Positions 1 through 11,173 of a stretch of 64,000 nt of DNA are shown piece by piece (within the stretch, counting starts at the first letter, position 1; every line of letters begins with the position of its first letter). This DNA is from Elymus sibiricus (lineage: Eukaryota > Streptophyta > Magnoliopsida > Poales > Poaceae). Under the pieces are notes generated by a model. The model made no database searches. It was not told the DNA's origin and was given only the letters and a program-made list of their open reading frames with translations. The DNA lies in contig CM077676.1 of assembly GCA_039707655.1 (NCBI GenBank), forward strand, positions 242,934,866 to 242,998,865, written 5' to 3'. The translations under genes were made by a program, and so were the position numbers.

Positions 1-2297
1 ACTGCAGTCCGGACTTGCCTTGCGCCTCGTCGAACCTCTTGTTCACCAGGCTAAGGTCATCCTCGGAGCTTTTGAGCTTCCGATTCAGCTCAGCCAACTC
101 CTCGGCGTTGGCGGCTGCTGCCGAAGACGACGCCTGTGCATCACTCTACACACATTAGTATCCGAGATGTTGATTTTTGATCCTCTGATCGGCTTTGATC
201 CAGCCAGCCAGAGTCTCGGGGGCTACTGTGTATAAGGCCATACATTTATACGAAGGAAATTCTTTAAGGGAAAACATTACTTGGCTCACCTTGAAGCCTG
301 TGAGAAGGCCATTGAAAGCCTCCTTCAGTCCGCTATCAACGGACCGAAGACTTTCCACCACCGCGCCCATAAGGGCACGGTGCTCTTCGGCGATAGGGGA
401 GCTGATTAGACCATCCTCCATCTCATCCGGCCACCCAGTCGACGCCCGCTCTATTGCGGACGGGGGTGGTGGGGGCACTTCGGCTTCTTCCCTCTCGAGG
501 ACCGATGTGCCCGACTCTGGACGTCTTGACGACTCCGGAGCCGCTCTCGGAGAGCGCTCAGATTGTCCGGGCTCCTTCTCTTCGTAAACCAGAGGGGTCC
601 TCCCCTCCTGGTCTTCGGCGACCGAGGTGTTCGCCTCGGCCATGATAACGTCGCCCCCTCCCCTTGCGTGCGGCACGGGGGGGGGGGGGGGGGTCCTCCT
701 CGACAGGACCTCCTCGGCCTCCTCGGCGATCGGGGGAGGCGTGGCGCGCGATTCGGTCCCGCTCTCCGCCAGCGCGGCCGGTGGAGAACCCCCCTCCGAG
801 ACTTGGTCGGTGGGGAGGTCGCGTGGCGGGCTGCGATATTAAAAGCAACAAGTGATCGATGTTGAGCTTAGTTCGGCCGAAAACACTTCCGAGGATACCG
901 GAATGCGTACCTTTGGGCATGTGGTTTGGCCCTGGGGATCCTCCGGGGAACCTCTTCGGAGGGCTCGGAGTCCTCGGCAGAAGCCGAGCTGTGGTCAGAC
1001 AGGGCCACCTTGGCCCTGCATGCCCTCTTGAGGGGAGGGCGAAGCGGTTCCTCCTCGACGTCTTCGGACGCCGCCCTTTTCCCTGTTCGGGAGGAGTCGT
1101 CTTCCTCCCCTTCTCCTCCCTGCTCCTTCTCCTCCTCTTGTGCGGAGGGAGCATGGGTGCCCCCGGATCTAGTGTCCGGGGGACCACGGGAACGGAGGCC
1201 CTCTCTGGCCTCCTTCCTCTGGTCTTTCTTCTTCTCTTTCCTCTCCGGCGCCTCGTATGGCTCCACGGCCAACATGGCCATCAGCAGGGGTGTCCTGGGC
1301 CCCTCTGGCAGCGGCGCGGACTGTCGATCCGCTCGGCCTTCTTCAGCCAATTCTGCGGATGAAAAGTAAAAAAGCTGAGTACCTTGTTAAAAGGGAACAG
1401 TTCGATACAAGTACAAAATTATTCATACCTCCCGTGGGGGATTCGCGGCGTCGAGTCCAATGTCTTCCTCCTCGGCCGGCCAGTCCTTCTGTGGCTTGAA
1501 CAGCGCCCTCCACAGTTGAGCGTGGGAGGTGCGGTAGAAGTTACGCACGGTGGCCGGGTCTTTGGACTTGTAGGCCCACATGGGGGAGGTCCTGTCCTGG
1601 CATGGGAGGATTCGGCGGCCGAGCATGATCTGGATCACGTTGGGCAGCTCGACGCCCTACTCTATCATCTTGGCGATCCGGCTTTGCAGCTGCGCCACCT
1701 CCTTGTTCACCCCCCAGTCGAGGCCCTTCTTGGTTCATGAGACCAGCCTCGTAGGGGGTCCGGATCGGAAGGCTAGAATCGCCCCCCATCGTTGCTCCTT
1801 GGCTCGGTGATGTAGAACCATTCCTTCTGCCAAACCTTGACAGTCTCGATGAAGGTGCCCTCTGGCCACTCCACTCGGGGGAGTTTGCTGACCATTGCAC
1901 CCCCGCAGTCCGCCTGCTGGCCGTCGACGATCTTCGGCTTGATGTTGAAGGTCTTCAGCCACAGGCCAAAGTGTGGTCAGATCCAAAGGAAGGCCTCACA
2001 GATGACGATGAAGGCCAAAATGTGGAGGAAGGAGTTTGGCGCGAGGTCGTGGAAGTCCAGTCCGTAGAAGAACATGAGGCCCCTGACGAAGGGGTGAAGG
2101 GGAAAGCCCAGACCTCGAATAAAGTGGGGCAGGAATACCACCCGCTCGCCCTGTCGCGGCGTGGGGACGACCTGGCCGGCCTCTGGGGCTCGGTGGGCGA
2201 CGTTGGCGGGAAGATAGCCCGCGCCCTTTAGCTCCAGGATGGCGCTCTCAGTGACGACGGATGCCTCCCACTTGCCTTTGGACCCGGAGCCCGCCAT
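1..2297 (-). pseudogene. Antisense ORF of Tat-1, plant 'gypsy-type transposon' (Transposase_28-like) protein, degenerate
   Basis: This ORF runs opposite to its element, from ATG at 2297 to beyond the window edge. Residues 1-106 (2297-1980) read as the N-terminal half of the plant gypsy-type transposon domain (PF04195-like), with PHFIRGLGFPLHPFVRG and the FHDLAPNSF stretch. A TGA at 1977-1979 interrupts it, but the same frame continues (FGLWLKTFNIKP, WPEGTF). Reading shifts frame once or more before 1638-1429, where the domain ends (MIQIMLGRRILPCQ). A GT-AG intron fits 1353-1428. The next exon is Glu/Lys/Arg-rich and runs down to about 910. A second intron spans roughly 838-910. A 17-G run at 677-693 coincides with another frame change. 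Further exons follow (155-676), and a coiled-coil-like tail with many Ala, Glu and Leu residues runs off the window. Function is unknown; the protein is broken here. Confidence 0.65.
677..693. repeat. Homopolymer run of 17 G
   Basis: An uninterrupted run of 17 G lies inside the antisense ORF of Tat-1. The open frame on the left (155-676) and the frame on the right (558-1187) differ, so the run is a likely site of a length-change frameshift. It could also be a base-count error in assembly. Confidence 0.9.
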
Positions 2298-2888
2298 TGC
2301 TGGATTGGAACTGGCGGCCGGAGAGGTTTTCGGATGGGAAAATGGATCTGGGCGCTGGAGCTCAAAGATGGAGAAGGCAGCGGCGAGAGCAGGAGTGAGA
2401 GCGTGTAAAGGAAATGGGGATCGCTCCCCCTTTTATGGGCTGTAAAACCCACGGTCCTTTTACTGCGCCGCAGTCCTCGCCATTTCGCCATGTAACTGTG
2501 CCATAATGCGCGCGTGGGATGAGGTGGATTATTGATCATATCCCTTAAAACTAGGGCATGATCTCCATATCGATGGGACGTGCCAATGAAAAAACAGCCT
2601 CGAGCCGCGAATCGAGTTTTTCATAAAAACAACTCGTGGTCGTGGCACATTGTGACCCTTCAGTAAAAAGTTGTCAGGTGGGGGAACTGTTCATACCAAG
2701 GTGACTGGCCTTCGAGGCTAAGTTATTGATACCCCTTGGAGACCGAAGTATATTTCGGTGCGGGCACGGCCAGGCAACACGTAAAGACTCGACTCAGAAG
2801 GAGACGCAGGCCGGTCATCAATGCCACGGAAGGAAGGGAACTGGTCCACAAAGCCGATGGTGTCCGGCGTCTACCTCGGCTTCGAAGA
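2298..2888. other. Non-coding spacer of Tat-1 between antisense ORF start and PPT
   Basis: No convincing coding segment is seen here. The stretch just left of 2460 would be the 5' leader of the antisense ORF, including a CT-rich segment. The right part is ordinary mixed sequence leading into the polypurine tract. Confidence 0.5.
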
Positions 2889-2910
2889 CTAGTTCGGGGG
2901 CTACTGAGGG
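2889..2910 (+). other. Polypurine tract preceding the Tat-1 3' LTR
   Basis: A G-rich run (agttcgggggctactgaggg) sits immediately before the TG that starts the LTR. This is where plus-strand DNA synthesis would be primed during reverse transcription. The same 'gggggctac' word occurs in reverse complement next to the G4 LTR (46112-46127), supporting a shared Tat-type priming site. Confidence 0.7.
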
Positions 2911-3390
2911 TGTCCCGGACTAGGGGGTACTCGGGCTGCCGGCCTATCTCTCATAGGACGGGCTGGTGGGCCGCCCTCTACTCGTCGATGGAAGGCTGGA
3001 CTGTGGGCGACCCCGTGCATCCGAAGGAAATCTCCGAAGACATGGTGTCTCCTCCAAGCAATAATTGGCGTGGCTGGCGTGCCTATCCCCCGATAGTAAC
3101 CGACTATATGTAACCCTAGGACCCTCAGGTGTCTATATAAGCCCGAGGGTTTAGTCCGTAGAGGATCATATCCATTGCCTAGGGTTCAGCCCATCCGATC
3201 TCGAGGTAGATCAACTCTGTAACCTTCATACAAACATATCAATACAATCAAGCAGGACGTAGGGTATTACCTCTTCGAGAGGGCCCGAACCTGGGTAAAT
3301 CGCTGTCTCTACGTTCCCTGTTACCCATTGATTCCTAGACCTACAGTTCGGATCCCCTACCCGAGATCTGCCGGTTTTGGTACCGACACA
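2911..3390 (+). repeat. 3' LTR of Tat-1 (480 bp)
   Basis: The LTR begins TGTCCCGGACTAG and ends TACCGACACA, giving the canonical TG...CA. A TATA box (tctatataagcc) lies at 3133-3144. A pyrimidine- and 'cccgaacctgggtaaa'-containing R-U5 region follows. The partner 5' LTR is outside the window. Confidence 0.75.
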
Positions 3391-4765
3391 GGGGTCGCGC
3401 TGGCACACATGGTCAACATGCTCGAGCATGCAGGGGGCGTCGAGGACCTCTTGGGGTCGTCCTCCTCACGCGCGATGATGAAGCAGAAGGGGACGGCGGC
3501 GCTGCAGGCGACGGGAGGCAGGGACGAGGCCGGGGACGCAGGGCCTCGCCGGATCTGGCGGAGACGGCGACGAACGGAGCAGGGCGGTGACAGAAGCTGC
3601 AAGGCCATGGCATGGTGCTCCTGTTCAGAGAAAACAGAGAGGAGTTTCAGAGAAGAGGAAAAGAGGGAGGAAGCAGAGGAAAGAAGGAAAGGAGATGCCG
3701 GAGGTGCTGTCCTGGGGCGAAGGTGTCTGGCGAGGCAGGAGGAACGGAACCAACGGCTTGAGGCGGTCTGGAGGAGCGCCGGCGTTGGGAGAACCTGTGG
3801 CTTGGAGCTCCATCGGTGGCCATGGGAGTTCCTGCAGGCCAAGGCCAGAGAGACGGCTGAGAGATTAGAGGGAGAGAGAGACAGAGAAAAATGGGAGGAA
3901 GGAGAAAGATGGGCAGAGGCACGGCGACCTACTGCTGCAGACCAGCGTGGGGTCGTAGGAATGGAGGCAAGGCTGCGCGATGGACGGACGAGGACGGCGG
4001 GGTTCGGGCGCTGCTGCGCGAGTAGAGGAGCTTGGGCAGCTCAGGCAGAGGCGTGCGGACAGGAGCGAGCTTGCTCCGGGAGGCGAGGTCGACGGCTCTG
4101 CTACTGCTGCTCGGGTCGATGCAGGGGGCTCGAGCGAGAGACGCCAAAGGGTGGATCGGGAGGTGCACGGGCTCCTCGATGGCTGGCTGTGGCCTCGCAT
4201 GGATGGGCGCACAAGACGAGGGAGGTGGTCGGAGGCTACGGGTGGAGGCCGGGAGGATTTTGGATCGGGAGCGCCGGCATTTGGTTGGTTGGGCGAAGAA
4301 CCCGAGGTGGATCGAGCGAGTGGCGGCGCGACGGGACAAGAAGCTAGGTTTTAGGGTTAGCGGTCTATTTATAGCAAATCAGAGATGATCTCGATCCTTC
4401 GATTGCAATCAGACGACTCCGGTTCAACATGATGGTCTAATGAAGAAACCGAAGATGTTTGGGGTATTTTGGGATTGATCCGGACCCACCGGTCACGACT
4501 GCCCGGTTCGGGTTCGGGGAAGTTTTCGAACTAGGTTGCGAGTGGGTTAGAGAACAGTCAACGAAGACAAAGCGGTCCGAGAGAAGGTGATGAAGACAAT
4601 GGGAGAAGCGGAAATGATGAACTGCTACGAGTTTTAGAAAAATGATGGCAGCGGACTACCGATGCAATGCGAATGATGCCATGATGAATGCAACAAACAA
4701 ATAACTAAAGCGGCTAACACTAAAAGCATGTAAGGCATCTGGAGCGTCGGTCTCGGGCTGTCACA
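3391..4765 (-). repeat. Partial LTR of LARD-1 (5' 1.37 kb of the LTR)
   Basis: The minus strand begins TGTGACAGCCC at 4765. A TATA box (ctataaatag) lies at 4364-4373. Downstream of it (toward 3391) the sequence becomes GC-rich, like the equivalent section of the LARD-2 LTR around 58400-59360. The long plus-strand open frame over 3328-4347 runs against the LTR direction and shows no domain, so I do not call it a gene. Confidence 0.65.
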
Positions 4766-7054
4766 ACACTCCCCCACTTACAAGAGATCTAGCCCCGAGA
4801 TCTAAGCATGAGAAGAGGAAGAGGTAAAAAAAAGTTGCTTCTTGGACAAACGAGTGAAACCAACAAACCTCGAAGGTTGCAAAGAGTTGAAGAATGGCTT
4901 GAGGAACAAGCAAGAATGCGAAACCATTCTGGTTGAAACGAGATAGATAAGGAATGAGAACAAAAAAGAATTTGGGTAGCACTCCGGTACAAAAGAGAAG
5001 CAAAGCTTGATAAGAAGAAAAGGACTTCAAAAGAGGGCACAACACTCCAGTAAAATGGATAAGAAAGGAAAGAACATGATCTTGGCAAAACGAGATAATG
5101 GGTCAAAGAGAGAAACACCACAATGCCTCCGGAATGAAAGAATAGAAGCTAGATCGTTGGAAAGAAAAGAACGAAGAAGAAAATGACAACTTCTCCCACA
5201 ATTGAATTTGAAAAGCATCCTCACAAGAAGGATTGAATGGAGTTGTTGGAAAATCAACAACGAAAAGAATAAGCTAGTTGTGGGCTTATGGAAAACATCT
5301 CAACATTATGAGGTGACAACCGGCCACTAACGGAAATAACTGATTGCTTGAGATCTCGAAGAGATGAAAACCTCTTTCACCGAGAGAGAAGGAGAAGCTT
5401 GGATCATTGATAAGCACCACAATTGCAACATTCCTTAGGAAGGCTTTAGGTGAAAAATAACCCAAGACAACTCATTCCTGAACGAAGAGAAAAAAGATGG
5501 GTTTTAAATATCTCATTCCTGACAACTCGTGGATTATGAAACACGAAGGGACATTGTCAAGAAAGACATAACACCACCTCAAAAGACAAGGTAGAAAGGA
5601 TTTGCACTTTGAAATGCGAGACGAAGAATACTTGAGCTCCTCTAACAAGAATCTTGACAAACACTTCGAGGATGAATGAAATCTTTGATGAACCACCATG
5701 TAGAGCCTCCAGAAAGAACTCCGGTAATAAAAGGATGATAGAAAGAAAGGTTGAAAGAACATGATGAAGCCTTGCAATGATTTAGATGGAGCTTCGCGAT
5801 GAGATAACCGAGAAAACTTGGAACTCCAGACAAGAAAGATGAACAAATTGGAACCGAGAATTTGGTGTCACAAACGAACTCCGGAAGAAAGAATTAAATC
5901 ACCTCGATGGAATGAGAATAAGAATTATATCATGCTTACCCTTCATCAACTTAAATTGATGACAAGCAATGGATTTGGCATGCCACTTATTCTTCTTGAA
6001 AAGATTGAAGAGAGATATAGCACAAACTTGAAGAAGTCTTCGAGGAAACACTGGTAGGATTTTGGAAATAAACGAATGAATTGATACGATACAAAGGAAG
6101 AGGAATCTTGAACGAACCACCGTAAGAAATGAAATGAACAAAGAAAAGAGAAGGAGTCACCGTAAAGAATTAGAAACGCACGAAGATACTTGAGGGAATT
6201 TAGATACAAGATAACGAAGAGATCATGAGCTGACTAAAGAATACTTGAACGATGCACCGGAAGAATTTTGAGAACGAGAGATGAATGTTGAGAATGAAGA
6301 ATTCTTCTACAATGATGACCTTCGGAGGATCGAAAATGGAAAGAACTCATGAAATGCTTCGGATGGGTATGAAAAGAATTTCTCACGATTAGAAATGATT
6401 TAACAGGATAAAATCAAGCTTGAACCATGAATATTCAATAGAATGGATATGATTTACGAGAAACTCTTCTTCGGTCTTCAAATGATGAGAATGACGACGA
6501 GAACCGCCATGAAGAATTTGTGAGATACTCTAGAATAATGAAAAGAGTAAGATTGAGATCAAAATGAAATGATTTGAAGGAAATCTCGAAGAAGACAATT
6601 GACTGATGAAAATTCTTTCTTACGTCACACTTGAAAGAATTTTGAGAATATCTCCGTGAAAATTAGAAGAGTCAGGTAAGATCCTGGGAAAAGACATGTG
6701 GGTTAGGGCCCACTCAAAAGAAACACCATTGAGATGATTGTTTGAAAGAGATATTGCGCCGGTTTGATTTGAATGGCTTGAATGAAATGACAACCTCGAA
6801 ATAGCTCGAACGGATCTTGAATGAGAACACGAATCTTTTGAGATATCTTCTACACTCCGGATGCGAACAGAGAGGTGAAATAAATAAGACAGGCTTGGAC
6901 AAGAAATTCCAACATGGGAAAACATGTGAACAAAAAGGGAATGATCTGATCAACACCGAAAGCTTGAATTTAGACCACCGGAGAAGAAACGAGAACGAAG
7001 AATGATGAACTTGTAGCTCCTGAACATCTTCATGAAAATCACCGGTTAAGAACA
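3391..7054 (-). mobile_element. LARD-1: minus-strand LARD (Sukkula-like) retrotransposon fragment
   Basis: Read on the minus strand, 7054-4766 is an interior without coding capacity. It ends in a polypurine tract (gtaagtgggggagtgt), and an LTR starts TGTGACAGCCCGAGACC at 4765 and runs to 3391. The interior matches the minus-to-plus flip of LARD-2, for example the PPT region at 57780-57838 and the sequence around 55575-55640. The 3' part of the LTR is missing where Tat-1 abuts. The 5' part of the interior is missing where the Helitron abuts. LARDs are non-autonomous elements with very long LTRs and a conserved non-coding interior. Confidence 0.7.
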
Positions 7055-7083
7055 CTAGTCGTCGACCCGTGCGTTCGCACAGG
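7055..7083 (-). other. Helitron 3' terminus with hairpin
   Basis: On the minus strand an imperfect palindrome (cctgtgcg / cgcacggg) at 7066-7083 is followed by a short spacer and terminal CTAG at 7055-7058. The next host base is T. This matches the Helitron 3' end, where the hairpin acts as the rolling-circle stop signal. Confidence 0.7.
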
Positions 7084-7408
7084 CTAGCATATTTATTGCG
7101 GGGACAAACATAACCTTCCCTGGAAAGAAATGCATGATTTTTCATGGTTTTAATGGATGTACTCTTGAATATAAAGATTGCTAAATATGTTCTTTTGAGA
7201 AACGTTCAATCTGTTTTTTTCTTGAGATTATAATTAAAATTCTTTAACTTACCACTTTTGTCGATAGCGATCAATTATAGATTTCCTTCAAACACTCTTT
7301 GGGTGAATTGTATACTTAACAATTAGATTTTGCTATGATTTGCAGTTGCTTTTTATGAGTGCATTACATGTTTATGATTGAGATTGGATGTTTTCATTTT
7401 GTGTAATA

Positions 7409-7539
7409 CTTCTTTCATCCAAAATGACTTGACGTTGAAATGAATGTATTTAGATAGTGCTGTCTCTGTATTAAAAAATAAGACGTTTTTCTAGGCTAGT
7501 TTGTTCTACAAAAACATCTTAATTTTGATACGGATGGAG
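7409..7539. mobile_element. Stowaway-like MITE remnant
   Basis: A 131 bp segment is flanked by TA on both sides (7407-7408, 7540-7541). Its left end 'cttctttcatccaaaat' and the reverse complement of its right end 'attttgatacggatggag' look like decayed Stowaway termini (CTCCCTCCGT type). Part of it (gttttt ctaggctagtttgttc) is repeated just downstream at 7541-7575. Confidence 0.5.
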
Positions 7540-7809
7540 TAGTTTTTCTAGGCTAGTTTGTTCTACAAATACACTCTTTGGGTGACATCCATTTAGAATA
7601 TAATTGTCAGGATTATAAAAATAATTATCCTGATTTTCGTTACTTATCTTTGTTAGTTAATTAAAATTGGTTCCATGTAGTTTTATTACAGATTTTTAAA
7701 TATATGAAATCAAATGTAATTGGTGAGAATGAAAAAAAAATTGTATTTTCTGTAGTGAGTGACACCTTGGCCACTTAGATGTGCGCATTTTTATTAGTCA
7801 CAGATTTGC

Positions 7810-8231
7810 TAGGATGAGCGGCGGGTTCGACGCCGCGTTCGGCGCTGCCGCCTGTCTAGTGCGCTACTCTGACCGGCGCCATGAGAGCGGCTTCGCCGGT
7901 GGCTCTCGTGGGCAGCGCGTGCATCAGTAACCTTCTAAAGTCCTCCTTCGCGAACCGCGTCGCCTCGCCGGCCGGAGCGCCGGCCATCTCGCCGTTCCCC
8001 TTTGCGGTGTGGTACGCCGTCTCCGCCGAAGCTGCAATCTCCTCTGGCGCCCGCGTTGTTGAGCGGAGTCTCCTCATCCAGCAGCAGCGCCGGCCACTCC
8101 TATCCATCTACCGAGCATTATCTTATCCATTGAGTATGCATCTTTTTCCCTTTACTGTGCGTTTGTACGAACAGGTGCATATCATCCCTTTGCCTTACCA
8201 TCTCCTCTCTCTATTAGATAAATTTGAGTAG
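7810..8231. other. GC-rich segment inside the Helitron, possible captured gene fragment
   Basis: From about 7810 to 8110 the composition jumps from AT-rich to strongly GC-rich, then falls again. Both strands stay open (plus 7881-8231, minus 7856-8107), so the coding strand is unclear. Helitrons commonly capture exon pieces from host genes, and sharp composition borders fit that. No domain was recognised. Confidence 0.35.
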
Positions 8232-8685
8232 CGTATGTTTGCATCCTGTTGTAAAGTGTACTTGAGAGACGATGGTAGAGGAGCCATCTAGGATTTTGCT
8301 GGGCAGATGCAGCTACGAAATTCCTTGTTCCAGTATTTTATTTAGCAATTACATTATCCATTTTTTCTTTTATTTGTGAAGCCGGATATGAATTCCTAGG
8401 CTATCTAAGAAAGAAATGTTATAGTAATTGAGAAAATGATCTTGGTTCCTCAATGGTTCTGTAGCTTTAGAACCACGTCCGTGATGCATACATATATAAC
8501 TGATATTGATTTGTAAATGCAGAGAGAAGTACCTTGCCGACAAATAAAACATTTCAGAGACAACAATTTAAAACTACTAAAAAAATCAATTTAAAACAGA
8601 TAAGGCTGCTATGTCTGCAACACATTATATTTAGTCATATAAGAATGGTTGTACTTGTTCTAATTCTAGCTATTAAAAAAAATAT

Positions 8686-9801
8686 TTATAATATATCCTT
8701 GTAAACAATGTTTTTTGCAACCTTGTCGGATGGACGCTCTTCATCTAATATGAGTATCCGCAATCCATTTCTGCTGGTAACCCTTGACATTGCAACATAG
8801 AGCTGGCCATGTGTGAACACTTGCCTTTCTAAGTAGAGTCCAACCTTTTTGAGAGATTGCCCCTGACTTTTGTTTATAGTCATAGCAAAGCACACTGATA
8901 TTGGGTATTGTCTCCTTTTCAGAATGAAAGGCCATTTTGAATCACTTGGTGACATAATAATTCGTGGGATGTAGACTTTGTCACCAATGTTAGTACCTGT
9001 TATGACCTGGCCTTCGATGAAACGCTTTCCTAGCTGTGTTATTGTTAGTCTTGTCCCATTGCAAAGTCCTGCACTTTGATTGATGTTCCTCATAAGCATT
9101 ATTGGTAATCCTACTTTCAGCCTTAGTTCATGATCTGGTATTCCAGAAAATGTTATACTATTTAGAAACTCAGTTGGGTACAACATATCTTCGTCTTCCA
9201 CCGTAGACATTGCCTTGCATGTTGTATCTGAAGTGAGATAGGTTACCTCTTCTCCAGGAATTTGACTCATGATGTAGGTGTTAATCTGGTCAACGGTCTC
9301 GTTCCTTGGGCACAGGATCACTCTTTCCTCTAGGTATGCTCTATCAGTGTACTTGTTGTGTAAGTCAGGGTATGTGCTACTAACAATAGATGCTTTCGGG
9401 TCATCTCCTTTATGTAAAATAAGCTCAGGTACACAATGTCTAATAACACCATCTACTCCTTTATATAAATGTGGGTTATCCCAAAAGTAATATTTTAAAT
9501 CAAAGAAGAACTTTTTCTTTTGTTGGTATGTGAAACTAGGTGGTATATATTTAGCAACAATGTAATTAGCATAGTCTGCATACCAAGGGTTATTTCGAGA
9601 AGTAGAAGCATTTATAACAGCTAATTGCTCATCAGGAAAATTATCATTAATAGGAAGTGGGTCATCAAGAAAATTTTCCATTCTAGACAAATTATCTGCT
9701 ACAGGGTTTTCTCCTCCCTTTCTATCAACAATATGCAAATCAAACTCTTGTAGTAATAAAACCCACCTAATCAGTCTAGGTTTAGCATCTTTCTTTTCCA
9801 T
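8686..9801 (-). CDS. Chimeric ORF: Gypsy RNase H/integrase N-terminus fused in frame to Helitron PIF1 helicase C-terminus
   Basis: This is a continuous 371-codon frame. Residues 1-126 are Gypsy pol: the end of RNase H ([29 protein letters not shown]) and the pre-zinc-finger start of integrase ([17 protein letters not shown]). From residue 127 it is Helitron helicase: [29 protein letters not shown], then the helicase motifs [27 protein letters not shown] and [14 protein letters not shown]. The switch lies at 9423/9424. The G1 frame upstream of 9801 is closed by stops, so the ATG at 9801 is internal to the old pol. The fusion probably arose from a deletion or truncation joining the two elements and need not be expressed. 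The residues for ATP hydrolysis (Walker A and B) lie in the missing N-terminal half, so helicase activity is not expected. Confidence 0.75.
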   Translation of the reverse strand: MEKKDAKPRLIRWVLLLQEFDLHIVDRKGGENPVADNLSRMENFLDDPLPINDNFPDEQLAVINASTSRNNPWYADYANYIVAKYIPPSFTYQQKKKFFFDLKYYFWDNPHLYKGVDGVIRHCVPELILHKGDDPKASIVSSTYPDLHNKYTDRAYLEERVILCPRNETVDQINTYIMSQIPGEEVTYLTSDTTCKAMSTVEDEDMLYPTEFLNSITFSGIPDHELRLKVGLPIMLMRNINQSAGLCNGTRLTITQLGKRFIEGQVITGTNIGDKVYIPRIIMSPSDSKWPFILKRRQYPISVCFAMTINKSQGQSLKKVGLYLERQVFTHGQLYVAMSRVTSRNGLRILILDEERPSDKVAKNIVYKDIL

Positions 9802-9804
9802 AAG

Positions 9805-10374
9805 TTATTTAATAGCAGCATGATTAGTGTGAATGGTAACTTTAGAATCAACAATATAATGTCTAAATTTATCACATGCAGACACAACTACTAAAAATTC
9901 TATCTCAGTAGTAGCATAATTTCTTTGAGCACTATGCAAGGTCTTACTAGCATAATGAATAACATTCAATTTCTTATCAACTCTTTGACCTAGAACAGCA
10001 CCAATAGCATAATCACTAGCATCACACATGATTTCAAAGGGTACGTTCCAATCAGGTGGTTGAACAATGGGTGAAGAAATCAAGGCTTTCTTAAGTATTT
10101 CAAACGCTTCTACGCAATCATCATCAAAAACAAATGGGACATCTTTTTCCAAAAGATTAGTAAGAGGCCTAGAAATTTTAGAGAAGTCTTTTATGAACCT
10201 TCTATAGAAACCAGCATGACCAAGGAAACTTCTTATACCTTTGATATCTTTAGGACCTGGCATTTTCTCAATTGCATCAACTTTAGCTTTATCTATCTCA
10301 ATACCTTTTTCAGAAAATTTATGCCCAAGGACTATACCTTCGTTCACCATAAAATGGCACTTCTCCAAATTCAA
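9805..10374 (-). pseudogene. G1 RNase H region and RT thumb
   Basis: This 189-codon open stretch begins inside the RT (LEKCHFMVNEGIVLGHKFSE), continues through the connection (GIRSFLGHAGFYRRFIKDFSKI) and ends in RNase H (EIMCDASDYAIGAVLGQ, VIHYASKTL, NYATTEIEFL). Two usual RNase H positions are changed in this copy: KELL reads IEFL and the final HTDHAA reads HTNHAA, which probably removes a metal-binding aspartate. A stop separates it from the chimeric ORF that follows at 9801. Confidence 0.75.
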
Positions 10375-11173
10375 GACAAGATTAGTCTCTTCACATCTCT
10401 ACAAAACTCGGTCATGGTTGTTTAAGAAATCATCAAAAGAGGGTCCGTAAATGGAGAAATCATCCATGAATACCTCAATAATCTTTTCACAAAAATCAGA
10501 GAATATAGCAGTCATACATCATTGAAAGGTAGCAGGTGCATTGCATAAACCAAAAGGCATACGTCTATAAGCATAAGTTCCAAAAGGACAAGTAAAAGTG
10601 GTTTAATCTTGATCTTCTTATGACACGGGTGTTTGAGAAAAACCAGAATAGCCATCAAGGAAGCAAAAGTGTGTATGCTTAAATAATCTTTCTAACATTT
10701 AATTAATAAAAGGCAAAGGATAATGATCTTTCCTAGTAGCTTTATTTAATTTCCTGAAATCAATTACCATCCTATAACCAGTTACAATTCTTTGTGGATT
10801 AAGTTCATTTTTATCATTAGGAACAACAGTAATACCTCCTTTCTTAGGAACGCAAAGAACAGGACTTACCCATATACTATCAGTTATAGGATAAATTATA
10901 CCTACCTCCAGAAGCTTTAATATTTCAGTTCTTACCACATCCTTCATCTTAGGATTCAAGCGGCATTGATGATCAACGACTGGCTTAGCATCAGGCTCCA
11001 TATTAATCTTGTGATGGCATAAAGTGGGACTAATGCCCTTAAAATCGTCAAGAGTATATCCAATAGCAGCACGGTGCTTCCTCAGAGTCTTAAGTAATCT
11101 CTTTCTTCGTGCACTGAAAGGTTAGCATTGATAATAACAGGATATATCTTCTTTTCATCAAGATAAGCATATT
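10375..11173 (-). pseudogene. G1 reverse transcriptase core
   Basis: The open stretch 11001-10699 carries the RT N-terminal part (KPVVDHQCRLNPKMKDVV, VPKKGGITVVPN, GYRMVIDFRKLNKAT). It ends in a stop right after PLPFIN. Beyond it the familiar RT motifs continue between stops: FCFLDGYSGFSQ, PFGLCNAPATFQ and the catalytic FMDD at 10459-10470. Several in-frame stops mean no active enzyme. The linker to protease (11002-11173) is also broken. Confidence 0.75.

Larger units (their letters stand above)
1..3390 (+). mobile_element. Tat-1: 3' part of a Ty3/Gypsy Tat-lineage LTR retrotransposon
   Basis: The window opens inside a plus-oriented LTR retrotransposon. Visible parts, in order, are a long ORF on the opposite strand (1-2297), a non-coding spacer (2298-2888), a purine-rich tract ending in 'ggggctactgaggg', and a 3' LTR (2911-3390). 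An antisense ORF between pol and the 3' LTR is an established feature of the Tat lineage (Retand, RIRE2, Grande types). The gag-pol part must lie to the left of the window. The right end abuts LARD-1 sequence directly. A target duplication cannot be tested because the 5' end is outside the window. Confidence 0.75.
7055..9423 (-). mobile_element. Helitron, 3' part, minus strand
   Basis: Three observations agree. On the minus strand the sequence ends in CTAG followed by T (7055-7058), as Helitrons do. A GC-rich hairpin stands a few bases before that end. An ORF upstream encodes the C-terminal third of a PIF1-type helicase as found in Helitron RepHel proteins (8686-9423). The Rep and N-terminal helicase parts are missing because Gypsy sequence of G1 begins at 9424. 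Apart from a MITE and a GC-rich segment, the rest (7086-7408, 7540-7809, 8232-8685) is AT-rich with nothing I can name. Confidence 0.7.

Noticed and set aside
3328..4347. Long plus-strand open frame of 339 codons
   Set aside because: It crosses the Tat-1/LARD-1 border, runs against the LARD LTR, is Arg/Gly/Glu-rich with no domain, and both strands are open because of GC-rich composition.
8686..9423. Host PIF1 helicase gene
   Set aside because: Only the C-terminal third is present, next to a Helitron 3' terminus in the same orientation, and it is fused to Gypsy sequence.
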